Counted from the stretch's first letter, positions 7,918 to 17,111 are shown. The stretch: DNA of 64,000 bases from CAWHYG01 sp963833505 (GCA_963833505.1 CAWHYG010000007.1:806001-870000), one strand, 5' to 3'. Notes: generated by a model not told the origin, from the letters alone. Translations and numbers: made by a program.

Positions 7918-9547
7918 GCGCCTTGACCTGCTGCCGCTGCCGATGGGCCACCGCCGCCGCGACGAAGGAGCGGAAGAGCGGATGCGGATTCCGCGGGCGC
8001 GACTTCAGCTCGGGATGGAACTGCACGCCGACGAACCAGGGATGGTTCGGCAGCTCCAGGATCTCGGCCAGGCCGTTCTGGGGGCAGATCCCGGAGAAGA
8101 GCATCCCGTGCTCCTCCATGACCCGCTTGTACTCGTTGTTGAATTCGTACCGGTGGCGGTGCCGCTCCTGGATCAGCTCGCGCCCGTAGATCTCGCGGCT
8201 CCGGCTGCCCGCGGCCAGGCGGCATTCGTAGGCGCCCAGACGCATGGTCCCGCCCTTGGTGGTGTAGGCGAGCTGCTCCGGCATGAGGAAGATCACCGGA
8301 TGGGGCGTGGCCGGATCGAATTCGGTGGAGTTCGCCCGGTCCAGGCCGCAGACGTTCCGCGCGAATTCGATCGTCGCGCAGTGGAGGCCCAGGCAGATCC
8401 CGAAGAAGGGAAGCCCGGTCGCGCGGGCGTGCTGGATCGCCCGGACCATCCCTTCGATGCCGCGTTCCCCGAAACCTCCCGGCACGAGGAGACCGTCCAC
8501 GCCTTCCAGCGTCTGCGCCACCGGCTTCTCTTCGAGCTGGGTCGACTCGATCCAATGGATCTCGACCTGGACCTCGTTGGCGGCGCCGGCGTGGACGAAG
8601 GCCTCGAGGATGCTCTTGTAGGCGTCCTGGAGGTGCGTGTACTTGCCGCAGACCGCGATCTTGACCCGGCCGGCGGGATCGAGCATGCCGCGCACCGTCT
8701 TCTCCCAGGCCATGAGATCCAGCTCGCGAGGCGAGGACAGCCCGAGGAGATCGAGGACGATGGCGTCGAGGCCGCCGCGGTGCAGCATGATGGGCACCTC
8801 GTAGATCGAGCGCACGTCGGGAGTGTCGATCACGCAATGGGCCGGAACGTTGCAGAAGAGCGCGATCTTCTCCCTCTGTTCGGCCGGAATCGGAACCTCG
8901 GCGCGGCAGAGCAGGATGTCGGGCTGGATCCCGATCTCGCGGAGCCCCTTGACCGAGTGCTGGGTCGGCTTGGTCTTGAGCTCGCGGGCCGCGCGGATGT
9001 ACGGCACGAGCGTGACGTGCACGAAGAGAGTCCGGTTGCGTCCCACGTCCAGGCGGAGCTGCCGGATGGCCTCCAAGAAGGGCAGGCCTTCGATGTCGCC
9101 GACCGTGCCCCCGATCTCGATGATGGAGACGTCGGAATCGGTGCGCCGGGCGGCGTCGGTCATCCTGCGCTTGATCTCGTCGGTCACGTGGGGAATCACC
9201 TGGACGGTCTTGCCCAGGTAGTCCCCGCGGCGCTCGCGGTTCAGGATGGAGTCGTAGATCTGCCCGGCGGTGATGCTGTTCTCCTTGCCCAGATCGATCT
9301 CGGTGAAGCGCTCGTAGTGGCCCAGGTCGAGGTCGGTCTCGGCCCCGTCCTCGGTCACGAAGACCTCGCCGTGCTGGTAGGGGCTCATCGTCCCCGGGTC
9401 GAGATTGAGGTAGGGATCGAACTTCTGCAGCGTGATGCGCAGTCCGCGCTCCTTGAGCAGCAAGCCGAGCGAAGACGCCGCGATGCCCTTTCCGAGCGAT
9501 GAAACCACGCCTCCGGTCACGAACACGTAGCGGTGCTGCTTTTCCAT
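7910..9547 (-). CDS. pyrG: CTP synthase
   Basis: Glutamine-dependent amination of UTP to CTP. The N-terminal synthetase domain begins VFVTGGVVSSLGKGIAAS (P-loop) with the TDLDLGHYERF region. The C-terminal class-I glutamine amidotransferase has the nucleophile motif FFGICLGLHC and the catalytic HPE in VQFHPELKSR. The 545-residue length is standard. CTP is needed by KdsB to make CMP-Kdo, which fits this neighbourhood. A weak GGGAG site precedes the ATG. Confidence 0.97.
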   Translation of the reverse strand: MEKQHRYVFVTGGVVSSLGKGIAASSLGLLLKERGLRITLQKFDPYLNLDPGTMSPYQHGEVFVTEDGAETDLDLGHYERFTEIDLGKENSITAGQIYDSILNRERRGDYLGKTVQVIPHVTDEIKRRMTDAARRTDSDVSIIEIGGTVGDIEGLPFLEAIRQLRLDVGRNRTLFVHVTLVPYIRAARELKTKPTQHSVKGLREIGIQPDILLCRAEVPIPAEQREKIALFCNVPAHCVIDTPDVRSIYEVPIMLHRGGLDAIVLDLLGLSSPRELDLMAWEKTVRGMLDPAGRVKIAVCGKYTHLQDAYKSILEAFVHAGAANEVQVEIHWIESTQLEEKPVAQTLEGVDGLLVPGGFGERGIEGMVRAIQHARATGLPFFGICLGLHCATIEFARNVCGLDRANSTEFDPATPHPVIFLMPEQLAYTTKGGTMRLGAYECRLAAGSRSREIYGRELIQERHRHRYEFNNEYKRVMEEHGMLFSGICPQNGLAEILELPNHPWFVGVQFHPELKSRPRNPHPLFRSFVAAAVAHRQRQQVKAHV

Positions 9548-9697
9548 CTGCGCTCCCGGCCTTCCATGTCCGGCCCTGAGCCGGTCCCGAACGACCCATC
9601 CCTGCCGGGCCTCGCGGCCCCGACTCGCCTTCCGTCTCAGCCGGGCCCTGGTCCCGGCTTCCCACGCACTCCTGGCCCGGCCCGCGGCCCGGGCTTC

Positions 9698-10522
9698 CTA
9701 TTCCATCCCTGTCCGCTCCAGCGCTTCCCTCGTGGGATAACGCCGCAGCAGTCGTTCCAGGTCCTCGGGCGTATCCACGCCTGAGTCCGGCCAGGCTCCC
9801 AGGAGAACCCGGATCTCCTGTCCCAGCTCGAGGGCGCGGAGCTGCTCCAATCCTTCGACGCGCTCCAGGCAGCCCGGTCCGGCCGCCAGGAACGCTCGCA
9901 GCAACTGTACAGGATAACCGTAGACGCCGACATGGCGGAGCGGCGTGATTTCCTTCTTCTCCGGCCAGAGCGCGGCCCCTTCATTCTTGCCGAGCCGCGA
10001 CGCTGAGTCCGCTTCCCGATCCCGGAAACAGGGAATCGGAGCGCGGGAGAAATAGAGCGCGCGGCCGTCCGGAGCCGTGACCACCTTCACGACGGACGGC
10101 CGCAGGAACTCCGCCCGATCGTGGATCGGCTCCGCCAGGGTCCAGATCGCGTCAGGCCGTGAGCGAAGGGCCGCGAGCAGGCGTTCGACCGCTCGAGGCG
10201 AGAAGAGCGGTTCATCCCCCTGGAGGTTGAGAATGAAAGCGGGAACCGGATCCAGGCTGGCCAGGACCTCGCCGATCCGGTCGGTGCCTGAGGCGTGAGC
10301 GGGCGAGGTCAGGCGGACGTCGGCCCCGAAACTTCGGGCCTCCTCCGCGATCCGCTCGTCGTCGGTGGCGATGATGACCGCTTGCAGGCCTCGGACGGCC
10401 CGCAGGCGCTCGTGCACGAGGGCGAGCAGCGTGCGCCCATGGAGGCGCGCGAGAAGCTTGCCGGGGAATCGGGTCGCGGAGTACCGGGCGGGGACGATCG
10501 CGACGGCCGGGAGGCCTTCCAT
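9698..10522 (-). CDS. kdsB: CMP-Kdo synthetase
   Basis: Activates Kdo as CMP-Kdo for transfer to lipid A. Nucleotidyltransferase fold with VAIVPARYSATRFPGKLLA at the N-terminus, ATDDERI, and the family signature ILNLQGDEPLF. It also has RPSVVKVV and the HVGVYGYP motif. The ATG at 10522 is preceded by an excellent GAGGAG site, so the longer Pro/Arg-rich extension upstream is discarded. 150 nt separates it from pyrG; that gap holds only G/C-rich degenerate repeats. Confidence 0.94.
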   Translation of the reverse strand: MEGLPAVAIVPARYSATRFPGKLLARLHGRTLLALVHERLRAVRGLQAVIIATDDERIAEEARSFGADVRLTSPAHASGTDRIGEVLASLDPVPAFILNLQGDEPLFSPRAVERLLAALRSRPDAIWTLAEPIHDRAEFLRPSVVKVVTAPDGRALYFSRAPIPCFRDREADSASRLGKNEGAALWPEKKEITPLRHVGVYGYPVQLLRAFLAAGPGCLERVEGLEQLRALELGQEIRVLLGAWPDSGVDTPEDLERLLRRYPTREALERTGME

Positions 10523-10652
10523 CCGCTCCTCCTCTGCGCCGCCGTTGCGGGCACGGAGAGTCGCCGGAAGCGACCCGCCTGATTTCCGAGGCCGCGGAAG
10601 CGGCGATCGGTTGTCAGGCGGCGTCAATCTGCAGATTCAATCCTTTCCGGGA

Positions 10653-10925
10653 TCACAAGGCCGGCGGCGGCTCGAGCGGCTGGATGCTGACCTGCTTCTT
10701 CCGCTTGCCCATCCGCTGGTAGACGACGTGGCCATGAACCCGGGCAAAGAGGGTGTCGTCCTTGCCGCGGCCGACGTTGGCTCCCGGATGGATGGGGGTC
10801 CCGCGCTGGCGGATCAGGATCGAGCCGGCTGTGACCAGCTCCCCGCCATAGGCCTTCACGCCGAGTCTTTGAGAATTCGAGTCCCGCCCGTTCCGCGAGC
10901 TCCCGACTCCTTTTTTGTGCGCCAT
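10653..10925 (-). CDS. rpmA: 50S ribosomal protein bL27
   Basis: Ribosomal protein near the peptidyl-transferase centre. The 90 residues begin MAHKKGVGSSRNGRDSNSQR, the typical mature-type N-terminus without the cleavable extension of Firmicutes, followed by GSILIRQRGT and GANVGRGKDDTLFA. It lies 51 nt downstream of rplU, the universal pair. AGAGGA precedes the ATG. Confidence 0.98.
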   Translation of the reverse strand: MAHKKGVGSSRNGRDSNSQRLGVKAYGGELVTAGSILIRQRGTPIHPGANVGRGKDDTLFARVHGHVVYQRMGKRKKQVSIQPLEPPPAL

Positions 10926-10976
10926 CGCAGGTTCCTCTCCGTTTGCTCGTCAGGCCCCGTCTGGACGGAGCGTCTC

Positions 10977-11288
10977 TTACGCCTCGATCGAGCGGATCAG
11001 GATCTCGGTGAAGTCGTCCCGGTATCCCTTGCGACGCCGGTAGCCCTTCCGCCGCTTGTACTTGCCGATGATGATCTTCTTGCCGCGCCCATGGCGGAGA
11101 ACCTCGGCCGCGACCTGCGCTCCCGGCACGATCGGATCGCCGACCCGGAGCTCCTCGCCCTGCCGGATCAGGAGCACCCGATCGAGAACGAGCGTGCTGC
11201 CCGGCTCAAGGTCGGTCAAAGGAATGCGGACCTTGTCTTCGGGCGAGACGCGGTACTGAAACCCCTTGCATTGGACGATCGCGAACAC
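10977..11288 (-). CDS. rplU: 50S ribosomal protein bL21
   Basis: 103-residue ribosomal protein bL21: MFAIVQCKGFQYRVSPEDKVRIP at the start (here FAIVQCKGFQY), VVLDRVLLIRQGEEL-type core and the C-terminal signature KKIIIGKYKRRKGYRRRKGYR. First gene of the rplU-rpmA pair, with a sigma-70-type promoter directly upstream. Confidence 0.97.
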   Translation of the reverse strand: MFAIVQCKGFQYRVSPEDKVRIPLTDLEPGSTLVLDRVLLIRQGEELRVGDPIVPGAQVAAEVLRHGRGKKIIIGKYKRRKGYRRRKGYRDDFTEILIRSIEA

Positions 11289-11336
11289 GAATCCCCTCCC
11301 TCCTCCGGTCCTTCCGCGAGGATTGCCAAAAGCGTC

Positions 11337-11365
11337 AGTCTATCGATGGGGCCCGGAGGTGTCAA
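11337..11365 (-). promoter_or_regulatory. Sigma-70-type promoter for rplU-rpmA
   Basis: Minus strand: perfect -35 TTGACA (11365-11360), 17-nt spacer, -10 TAGACT (11342-11337), about 50 nt before the rplU start. The good match and the placement before a highly expressed ribosomal operon support the call. Confidence 0.7.
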
Positions 11366-11424
11366 CCCGTGAATCTCATTCAACCCGGGGGCCGCCGGAG
11401 CCGGCCGGAGGGGCCATCTTCCGG

Positions 11425-11575
11425 CCATGGACTGATGGAAGTAGCTCTTCAACATGCCCCAGTCCGCCCAGTGCACGGGTGAGACGAACGATCCCCGGGG
11501 TTGGTCCACCCAGCGGAAGATCCTCCAAATTCGACTGCCGTGGTCCAGGTCGGGACCTTCGTAATGGGCGAAAGC
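11425..11575 (-). pseudogene. Relic C-terminus of the 11.6-13.8 kb lipoprotein family
   Basis: An open minus-strand stretch encodes EGPDLDHGSRIWRIFRW and LKSYFHQS. These clearly match the last 50 residues of the two lipoproteins upstream (EGPDQDHGLPIWRIFRW; IKNYYFSHD). No matching N-terminal part exists and the frame lacks the family's stop position. It lies directly after the stop of the proximal copy, so it is most simply a leftover tail of a third tandem copy. Confidence 0.7.
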
Positions 11576-11626
11576 CGACGTTCCGCGGCAATCCGGCACT
11601 GTCCGTGCGCGGTTGCGTCCCCTCCT

Positions 11627-12637
11627 CTAGTCGTGGCTGAAGTAGTAGTTCTTGATCAGGCCCCAGGAGCTCTTCTCGGCGGCTCTCCGGTCCGGTTCGA
11701 CCGGTTCGTCCTCCCAGCGGAAGATCCTCCAGATGGGCAGGCCATGGTCCTGGTCCGGACCTTCGCAGAAGTAGAAGGCCTCGAATCCGCCCGGGACCAA
11801 CAAAGTCAATTGCCCTCCGTCGACGGTGCGCGTGTCCACGCGAAGGTAGACCTGGGAGATGACCACCTTCCAGGTGGGCGGGTAACCCGGCACCGGCGAG
11901 GGGAACAGGCTGTCCGCACTGGCGGAGTCTCCGGGCACCCAATTGAGCTCGATACCCTCCACCGATTTGCTGGAGAACATGTTTCCGGTGGATTGTCGCT
12001 CGCCGGCCAGGCGCCAGGATGCGAACGGCACGTTCCCGTCCTGCACATCCATCAGGGAAAAGACGAAGGTGAAGGAGTCGGCAAGGCACTTCGAATACCG
12101 CGCGAGGTTCCGCCTGGTGTAGGCGCGAACGAAGTTGTACAGGCAGTTGTGGATCGACGTCTGCGGCAGGTAGGGATAGCCGGAGAGATGCACGTTTCCG
12201 GCCAGCGGAGACAGGTTCGAAGCGTGATCCTCCGCACGGATCGCGAGATAGATCTCCTGGGACTGATCCAGCCGCACCGTTACGGTATCCCGATGCCCGG
12301 CCGGCGAAGGGGCCGGCAATCCGGGCACAATCGAGGCCGAATCCCAGTTGGCGGACACGATGGGCCGGTCGTGCACCCGCAGCTCGTAGCGTGCAGCCTG
12401 CCCGGTCAGGGAATCGTCCCCGACCGCGGTCCAGGCGAGCGCAACGGTCGTCAGGGTGTCCCCCGGCGTCTGCGAGGACCGGGTGATGGTGAGATCCCCG
12501 ATCGGGGCCGGCGGTATCGGGTCGTGGGCAACCGCGGTCGGCGACCTGTCGCCGTGGCACCCGAAGGCCAGGAGGGCTCCCAGTGATGCGACAGCCAGAG
12601 AATGAATCGAACGGAAGCTGCGGCGATTCCGGCTCAT
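11627..12637 (-). CDS. Predicted lipoprotein, paralogue of the adjacent gene
   Basis: Function unknown. An N-terminal signal ends in LLAFGC, a lipobox, followed by a fibronectin-III-like segment (IGDLTITRSSQTPGDTLTT) and a C-terminal domain of about 180 residues with a conserved FYFCEGPDQ and IWRIFRWED. The latter may be an NTF2/SnoaL-like fold (speculative). It is about 85% identical to the next gene and separated from it by 117 nt, so it arose by tandem duplication. The ATG at 12637 is chosen because GGGAG lies 9 nt before it; an ATG 9 nt earlier is possible. Probably envelope-anchored. Confidence 0.8.
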   Translation of the reverse strand: MSRNRRSFRSIHSLAVASLGALLAFGCHGDRSPTAVAHDPIPPAPIGDLTITRSSQTPGDTLTTVALAWTAVGDDSLTGQAARYELRVHDRPIVSANWDSASIVPGLPAPSPAGHRDTVTVRLDQSQEIYLAIRAEDHASNLSPLAGNVHLSGYPYLPQTSIHNCLYNFVRAYTRRNLARYSKCLADSFTFVFSLMDVQDGNVPFASWRLAGERQSTGNMFSSKSVEGIELNWVPGDSASADSLFPSPVPGYPPTWKVVISQVYLRVDTRTVDGGQLTLLVPGGFEAFYFCEGPDQDHGLPIWRIFRWEDEPVEPDRRAAEKSSWGLIKNYYFSHD

Positions 12638-12759
12638 GACGGCCATCTCCCTTTGTTCCGGGAGCGCTCAGGCGGCGCCCCGGTGGGTCCGGCGGCAACG
12701 CTCCACCCGCGTTCCCCGCGGCATCGCCCGGTCGCCAGCGCGGTCGCGTTCCCCCTTCT

Positions 12760-13755
12760 CTAGAAGAGGTCCTTGATCTCGCCCCAGGTCTTCTTCGCGA
12801 CTATGAGGTCAGTTCCGACCGGTTGGTCCTCCCAGCGGAAGATCCTCCAGATGGGCAGGCCATTTCCCTGGTCCGGGCCTTCGCAGAAGTAGAAATTCTC
12901 GACGCCGTTCGGGACCAGCAAGACCAACTGCCCTCCGTCGACCGTAATCCAGTCCAAGCGGAGGTTGACCTGGGAGATGACCACCTTCCAGGTGTGGGGG
13001 TAACCCGGCACGGGCGATGGAAACAGGCTGTCCGCGTTGGTGGAGTCTCCGGGCGCCCAATCGAGCCCGATATCCTCCAAATGATCGGCGGAGAACATGT
13101 TTCCGGTGGATCGCCGATCGTCCGCCAGGCGCCAGGAGGCGGCCGGCACGTCTCCGTTCTGCACATCCATGGGGGAAAAGACGAAGGTGAAGGAGTCGGA
13201 AAGGCACTTCGAATAGCGAGCGATGTTACGCCGGGTGTAGGCGCGAACGAAGTTGTACAGGCAGTTGTGGATCGACGTCTGCGGCAGGTAGGGATAGCCG
13301 GGGAGATGCACGTTTCCGGCCAGCGGAGACAGGTTCGAAGCGTGGTCCTCCGCGCGGATCGCGAGATAGATCTCGTGGGACTGATCCAGGCGCACCGTCA
13401 CGGTGTCCCGATGCCCGGCCGGTGAGGGGGCCGGCAATCCGGGAACGATCGAGGCGGAATCCCAGTTGGCGGACACGATGGGCCGGTCGTGCGCTCGCAG
13501 CTCATAGCTTGCGGCCTGCCCGGTCAGGGAATCGTCCCCGACTGCGGTCCAGGTGAGTGCGATGGTCGTCAGGGTGTCGCCCGGCGTCTGCGAGGACCGT
13601 GTGATGGTGAGATCCCCGATCGAGGCCGGCGGTATCGGGTCGTGGGACACCGCAGTCGGCGACTTGTCGCCGTGGCAGCCGAAGGCGAGGACGGCCCCCA
13701 GCGATACAACGACCCAAGGTTGAATCAAACGGAAACCGCGGCGGTTCCAGCTCAT
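12760..13755 (-). CDS. Predicted lipoprotein, paralogue of the adjacent gene
   Basis: Second copy of the lipoprotein family. Signal peptide with lipobox LAFGC, then the same FN3-like segment and C-terminal domain with SIHNCLYNFVRAYTRRN and IWRIFRWEDQP. Differences from the neighbour are concentrated in the last third. The start at 13755 parallels that of its twin (AAGGGGG upstream). An in-frame extension to 14004 is Arg-rich, has no homologue in the twin, and is rejected. No role can be assigned; the paired Cys in the C-terminal domain suggests an oxidising compartment. Confidence 0.8.
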   Translation of the reverse strand: MSWNRRGFRLIQPWVVVSLGAVLAFGCHGDKSPTAVSHDPIPPASIGDLTITRSSQTPGDTLTTIALTWTAVGDDSLTGQAASYELRAHDRPIVSANWDSASIVPGLPAPSPAGHRDTVTVRLDQSHEIYLAIRAEDHASNLSPLAGNVHLPGYPYLPQTSIHNCLYNFVRAYTRRNIARYSKCLSDSFTFVFSPMDVQNGDVPAASWRLADDRRSTGNMFSADHLEDIGLDWAPGDSTNADSLFPSPVPGYPHTWKVVISQVNLRLDWITVDGGQLVLLVPNGVENFYFCEGPDQGNGLPIWRIFRWEDQPVGTDLIVAKKTWGEIKDLF

Positions 13756-14076
13756 GACGGCCATCCCCCTTCGGTTCCGGGGAGCGCACATGCGGCGCCG
13801 ACGGCCGATCAATCCGGCACTGACGCCCCGCCTGCGTTCCCCAGACAGTGGTGCCACCGCCTCGCCGATCCCCAGGAACGGTCCATCCGGTCGCCGCCGA
13901 CGGCACCAAACAGCCGCCTCCACGCTACTGCCATGGGGCTTGTTGCACCAGACTTTTGCAGCGCGGCCTGGGAGCCGAAGGCCGGGCTTGACTCGGCGAC
14001 CCAAGCGACGCGGTCTCCGCCACGCGATCCGTCTGGGAACGGCCGCGCCGAGGGCACGTCCCGGCTCGCGTCCGGC

Positions 14077-14173
14077 GAAACAGATCGATCCCGGTGACCT
14101 TCACCTTCCAGGTGTGTGGAAAACCCGGGACCAGGGACGGCACCGCGCGGGCGCAATGGACGGTGTCCCCCGG
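14077..14173 (-). pseudogene. Second relic of the lipoprotein family
   Basis: Within the 421-nt gap between genes, a minus-strand frame reads PGDTVHCA and then PSLVPGFPHTWKVKVTGIDL. This matches PGDSTNAD and PSPVPGYPHTWKVVISQVNL of the 12.8-kb lipoprotein in the same order and spacing. Flanking sequence in the gap (13756-14076) holds nothing else I recognise. A decayed internal fragment of another paralogue. Confidence 0.6.
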
Positions 14174-14176
14174 GGT

Positions 14177-14914
14177 CTACCTGGCGCACCCGGCGCGAGC
14201 CACCAGGGCTGAGAGACACACCAGAACAAAGCGATGACCCGGTTCCGTCGGACCCGGATACCAGGCGGCGAGCAGCCTGTCCTTCGAATCCGACACGATC
14301 AGGAAGGGCGTCGCTTCCGCGCCCCGCAGGTCGCGCAGGGAGTCCCATGGAATCTCCCAGACCTCCCAGGGTATCCGGTCCGCGTCGAGGGCTTCGCGGG
14401 CTCTCGTCCCCAAGCCGTCGGGAACCAGGACCTGGATCCCCAACGCGTCCTCGGGCAGGCGGCGACGCAGCGCCTCCAACTGGCCGAATAGCTCGAAGCA
14501 GCACGGGCAGTCCATGACCTGTCCCGGTCTCCACAGGACTCGGAGTACGGCCGCGCCCGCCGGTGGCGCCGCACCCCCCGGCGCCTCCAGGAGGCGACCG
14601 CCCTCCTTCGCATCGGTGAACAGGCGCGTCAGATCGACCGACGGGCACAAGAGCGGCGTCAGGTGGTCCATGGCTCCCGCACAATACAGCGAGTCTTCCG
14701 GGGACAGCGAGCCCGGCCCCGCTCCGGAGCTTCCGCGGAGGTCCTTGGAAGCGGAAGCCGGAGAGGACGTCTCCTCGGTCTGGGCGCTCGCGGGCGCCAC
14801 TCCCGCCCGAGATCCGGCGATCCCGGCGTTCGGCAGGCGCCACGTCTTCAGGAGGACCGCGCCGGCTGCCATCAGGATGAAAGCGGCGATGAGGATCGAC
14901 TTTCGCGTAGGCAT
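14177..14914 (-). CDS. Membrane-anchored thioredoxin-like protein
   Basis: 245 residues: one N-terminal hydrophobic segment (residues 6-22), a low-complexity Ala/Ser-rich linker, then a domain that looks thioredoxin-like. It has a C-P-C-C motif in VMDCPCCFELF near residue 135, an alpha helix, IQVLVPDG, and a cis-Pro-like ATPFLIV followed by a terminal beta strand. Likely a periplasmic thiol protein, possibly resembling redoxin/AhpC-TSA members, but the motif is not a standard CxxC. GGAG 8 nt before the ATG. Unlinked functionally to its neighbours as far as I can see. Confidence 0.65.
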   Translation of the reverse strand: MPTRKSILIAAFILMAAGAVLLKTWRLPNAGIAGSRAGVAPASAQTEETSSPASASKDLRGSSGAGPGSLSPEDSLYCAGAMDHLTPLLCPSVDLTRLFTDAKEGGRLLEAPGGAAPPAGAAVLRVLWRPGQVMDCPCCFELFGQLEALRRRLPEDALGIQVLVPDGLGTRAREALDADRIPWEVWEIPWDSLRDLRGAEATPFLIVSDSKDRLLAAWYPGPTEPGHRFVLVCLSALVARAGCAR

Positions 14915-14960
14915 GCGCGGCTCCCTTCATGGCCGGCCGGGCGGACGTAACCAGCGTCCG

Positions 14961-15092
14961 GTTCCAGCGCCGAGGCGCCCTGCGCCCAGGGCGAGGCCGT
15001 CAGGCGTTGCAGGTGGCGGAACGGAGGTTCCAGCGCCGAGGTGCCCTGCCCCCACGGCAAGGTCATCAGGCGTCGCGGGTGGCGGAACGGAG
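14961..15092. repeat. 66-bp imperfect tandem repeat, two copies
   Basis: Copies at 14961-15026 and 15027-15092 both start GTTCCAGCGCCGAGG and end GGCGGAACGGAG, with about 10 differences. A degenerate third start follows at 15093. Lies in the 254-nt gap between two minus-strand genes, in which no gene is seen. Confidence 0.85.
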
Positions 15093-15168
15093 GATTCAGG
15101 CGACGGGTGACCTCGGCGCGTCTCTCCCAAAGGAGCCGAACGGCCGAGGTCCGCACCCGGCGTGCTGG

Positions 15169-15516
15169 TCAGGCCGCGGTCCTGCTTCCCAGAGCCTTTC
15201 TGAGGCGGTCGCAGGCCTTCTGCACCAGGCCGATCGGCGTGTCCAGCTCGACCCGATGCTCGTCAACGCTCACGATCATGCATTGCCAACCCGGGTACTT
15301 GCAGTCCTGGGCGCCCTCCCAATGGCCGAACATGATGCTGACGGGCGCCGACCCCGGCCCGATCGCGAGCGTGGTGTGACGCGGACTCGCGCCCGGGTCG
15401 GGCGGAAGCGGGCGGGCGAAAAGGGACAGGACAGCGAGCGCGGTCAGGAACGCCGCCGCCGCCATCCGGCGGCGGTTCCGGTTTAACCGCTGAAGGGCAT
15501 GCCGAACTGGTTTCAT
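15169..15516 (-). CDS. Small exported protein of unknown function
   Basis: 115 residues. A strongly basic N-terminus (RLNRNRRR) precedes one hydrophobic segment (AAAAFLTALAVLSLFA), typical of a signal peptide or anchor. The mature part has two Cys in DCKYPGWQCMIV and a VELDTPIGLVQKACDRL helix. The ATG at 15516 is preceded by a very strong AAAGGAGGA, which decides the start. No family recognised; the neighbours give no clue. Confidence 0.6.
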   Translation of the reverse strand: MKPVRHALQRLNRNRRRMAAAAFLTALAVLSLFARPLPPDPGASPRHTTLAIGPGSAPVSIMFGHWEGAQDCKYPGWQCMIVSVDEHRVELDTPIGLVQKACDRLRKALGSRTAA

Positions 15517-15598
15517 GGATCTCCTCCTTTGCTGGGGCGGCTCCGTCGAGAATCCGCCGGTCCGCTCCACGCGTGCAGAGATCGTGCCGTTTCAAGAC

Positions 15599-15640
15599 GG
15601 GAGCGCGCCCCGACCCTTCCAGGTCTCGGAACGCGCTCCC
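15599..15640 (-). terminator. Inverted repeat after the tryptophanase-family gene
   Basis: GGGAGCGCG (15599-15607) and CGCGCTCCC (15632-15640) form a 9-bp stem 23 nt beyond the stop at 15663. On the minus strand it is followed by GTCTTG rather than a pure T run, so termination is plausible but not certain. The same stem sequence recurs in the two terminators at 42.2 and 48.5 kb. Confidence 0.45.
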
Positions 15641-15662
15641 CTTCATCCTGCCCCGAATTGTC

Positions 15663-17111
15663 TTACACGACCGGTCCGAAGTCCTCCTGGAAGGCATTGG
15701 CCACGTTCTTGCCCCAGTCCCCGAGCGTTGTCAGCCGTCCGACGAAGAACCGGAGAACCGGAGGCTCGTGCGTGAACTTGAGCCCGCCGATCAGGTCCTT
15801 GTGCTGGTGCAGCCACTTCAGCCGATCGATCGCGTACTCGATGTGCGACAGGGAGTAGACCCTCCGCGGAATCGCCAGGCGCGTCAGCTCCAGGTCGGAG
15901 GGAACCTCGTTGCCGCTCTTGTCGCGCTCCATCGAGACCGTCCCCCGCTCCATCGCCCGGATGCCCGACGCGATGTAGAGGGCGGCGGTCAGCGCCCCGG
16001 CCGGATACTCCAGCGAGGGGATGTGCGGCACGAACTTCCGGGCGTCCACGTGGCACGCCAGACCGCCCGGCGGGGTCACCACCGGAACGCCTGCCGCATC
16101 CAGGGTCTCCACGAAGTACTTGATCTGCTCGATCGACGCGCCGGCTACGGCCGGATCCACCATCTCGCGGAGACCGACCGCCATCGCGCCGATCTCCCGC
16201 ATGGACATCCCGCCGTAGCTGAAGAAGCCCTCGTAGAAGGGCAGCCAGGGCTCGAGCTCCTGGGTGAACTTCTCCATGTTGGTTGCGATCAGGCCGCCGC
16301 GCACGCAGGTGTTCTTTCGGCCGCTCATGTAGTAGAGGTCCGGGATCGAGCACATCTCCTTGACGATCTCCGCGACCGTCTTCTTCTCGTAGCCCTTCTC
16401 CCGCTGCCGGATCAGGTAGGCGTTCTCGCACATCAGGCTGCCGTCCAGCACCATGAGCAGCCCGTGCTGATTGCAGATCTCCCGGACCGCTTTCATGTTC
16501 TCCATCGAGAACGGCTGCCCGCCGAGCAGGTTGGTCGTCGCTTCCATCCGGACGAAGCCGACCTTCTCCGGACCGTACTTCTTGATCGCGTCCCGGACCT
16601 TCTGCAGGTCGAGGTTGCCCTTGAACGGATGGCTGCTGGCCGTCTTCAGCGCCTCGTCGGCGTAGAGCTCGAGGACGGTCGCGCCGCCGGTTTCCTCGAT
16701 GTGCACCTTGGTCGTGGTGAAGTGGTAGTTCGTGATGACCACGCCGCCGCGCTTGGCCCAGAGCTTGGCGATGAGGTGCTCGGCCGCGCGCCCCTGATGG
16801 ACCGGCATCACGTACTTGTAACCCAGAACGTCCTGGACCGCCTCCTGGAGGAGGGTGAAGGTCGAGCTGCCGGCGTAGGCGTCGTCGGTCGTGAACCAAC
16901 CTCCCCACTGTTCCTGCGACATCGCGTTCACGCCGCTGTCGGTCAGCCAGTCGAGCATCACGTCCTTGGTCTTCAACTGGAAGGTGTTGTAACCCGCTTC
17001 ATTGATCGCCGCCAACCTCTTAGCAGCCGGCACGAGAGTGATGGGTTGCACCACCCGGGTCTTGTACAGCTCAACCGGCATCTCCTTACCGTTCGAGAAC
17101 TTCAACCACAT
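15663..17111 (-). CDS. Tryptophanase / tyrosine phenol-lyase family enzyme
   Basis: PLP-dependent beta-eliminating lyase releasing indole or phenol, pyruvate and ammonia from Trp or Tyr. Family motifs are VMPVHQGRAAEHL, EATTNLLGGQPFSM, VLDGSLMCENAYL, the PLP-lysine segment YYMSGRKNT and the substrate loop SGIRAMERGTVSM. I cannot decide between indole- and phenol-lyase from motifs alone. The ATG at 17111 follows GAAGGAGG. It has its own promoter (TTGACA) and a possible terminator, so it is likely a single-gene unit. Length 482 residues, slightly longer than the usual 455-470. Confidence 0.9.
   Translation of the reverse strand: MWLKFSNGKEMPVELYKTRVVQPITLVPAAKRLAAINEAGYNTFQLKTKDVMLDWLTDSGVNAMSQEQWGGWFTTDDAYAGSSTFTLLQEAVQDVLGYKYVMPVHQGRAAEHLIAKLWAKRGGVVITNYHFTTTKVHIEETGGATVLELYADEALKTASSHPFKGNLDLQKVRDAIKKYGPEKVGFVRMEATTNLLGGQPFSMENMKAVREICNQHGLLMVLDGSLMCENAYLIRQREKGYEKKTVAEIVKEMCSIPDLYYMSGRKNTCVRGGLIATNMEKFTQELEPWLPFYEGFFSYGGMSMREIGAMAVGLREMVDPAVAGASIEQIKYFVETLDAAGVPVVTPPGGLACHVDARKFVPHIPSLEYPAGALTAALYIASGIRAMERGTVSMERDKSGNEVPSDLELTRLAIPRRVYSLSHIEYAIDRLKWLHQHKDLIGGLKFTHEPPVLRFFVGRLTTLGDWGKNVANAFQEDFGPVV

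Noticed and set aside
13755..14004. N-terminal extension of the 12.8-kb lipoprotein
   Set aside because: Arg-rich, not shared with the twin gene, and it would bury the signal peptide and lipobox.
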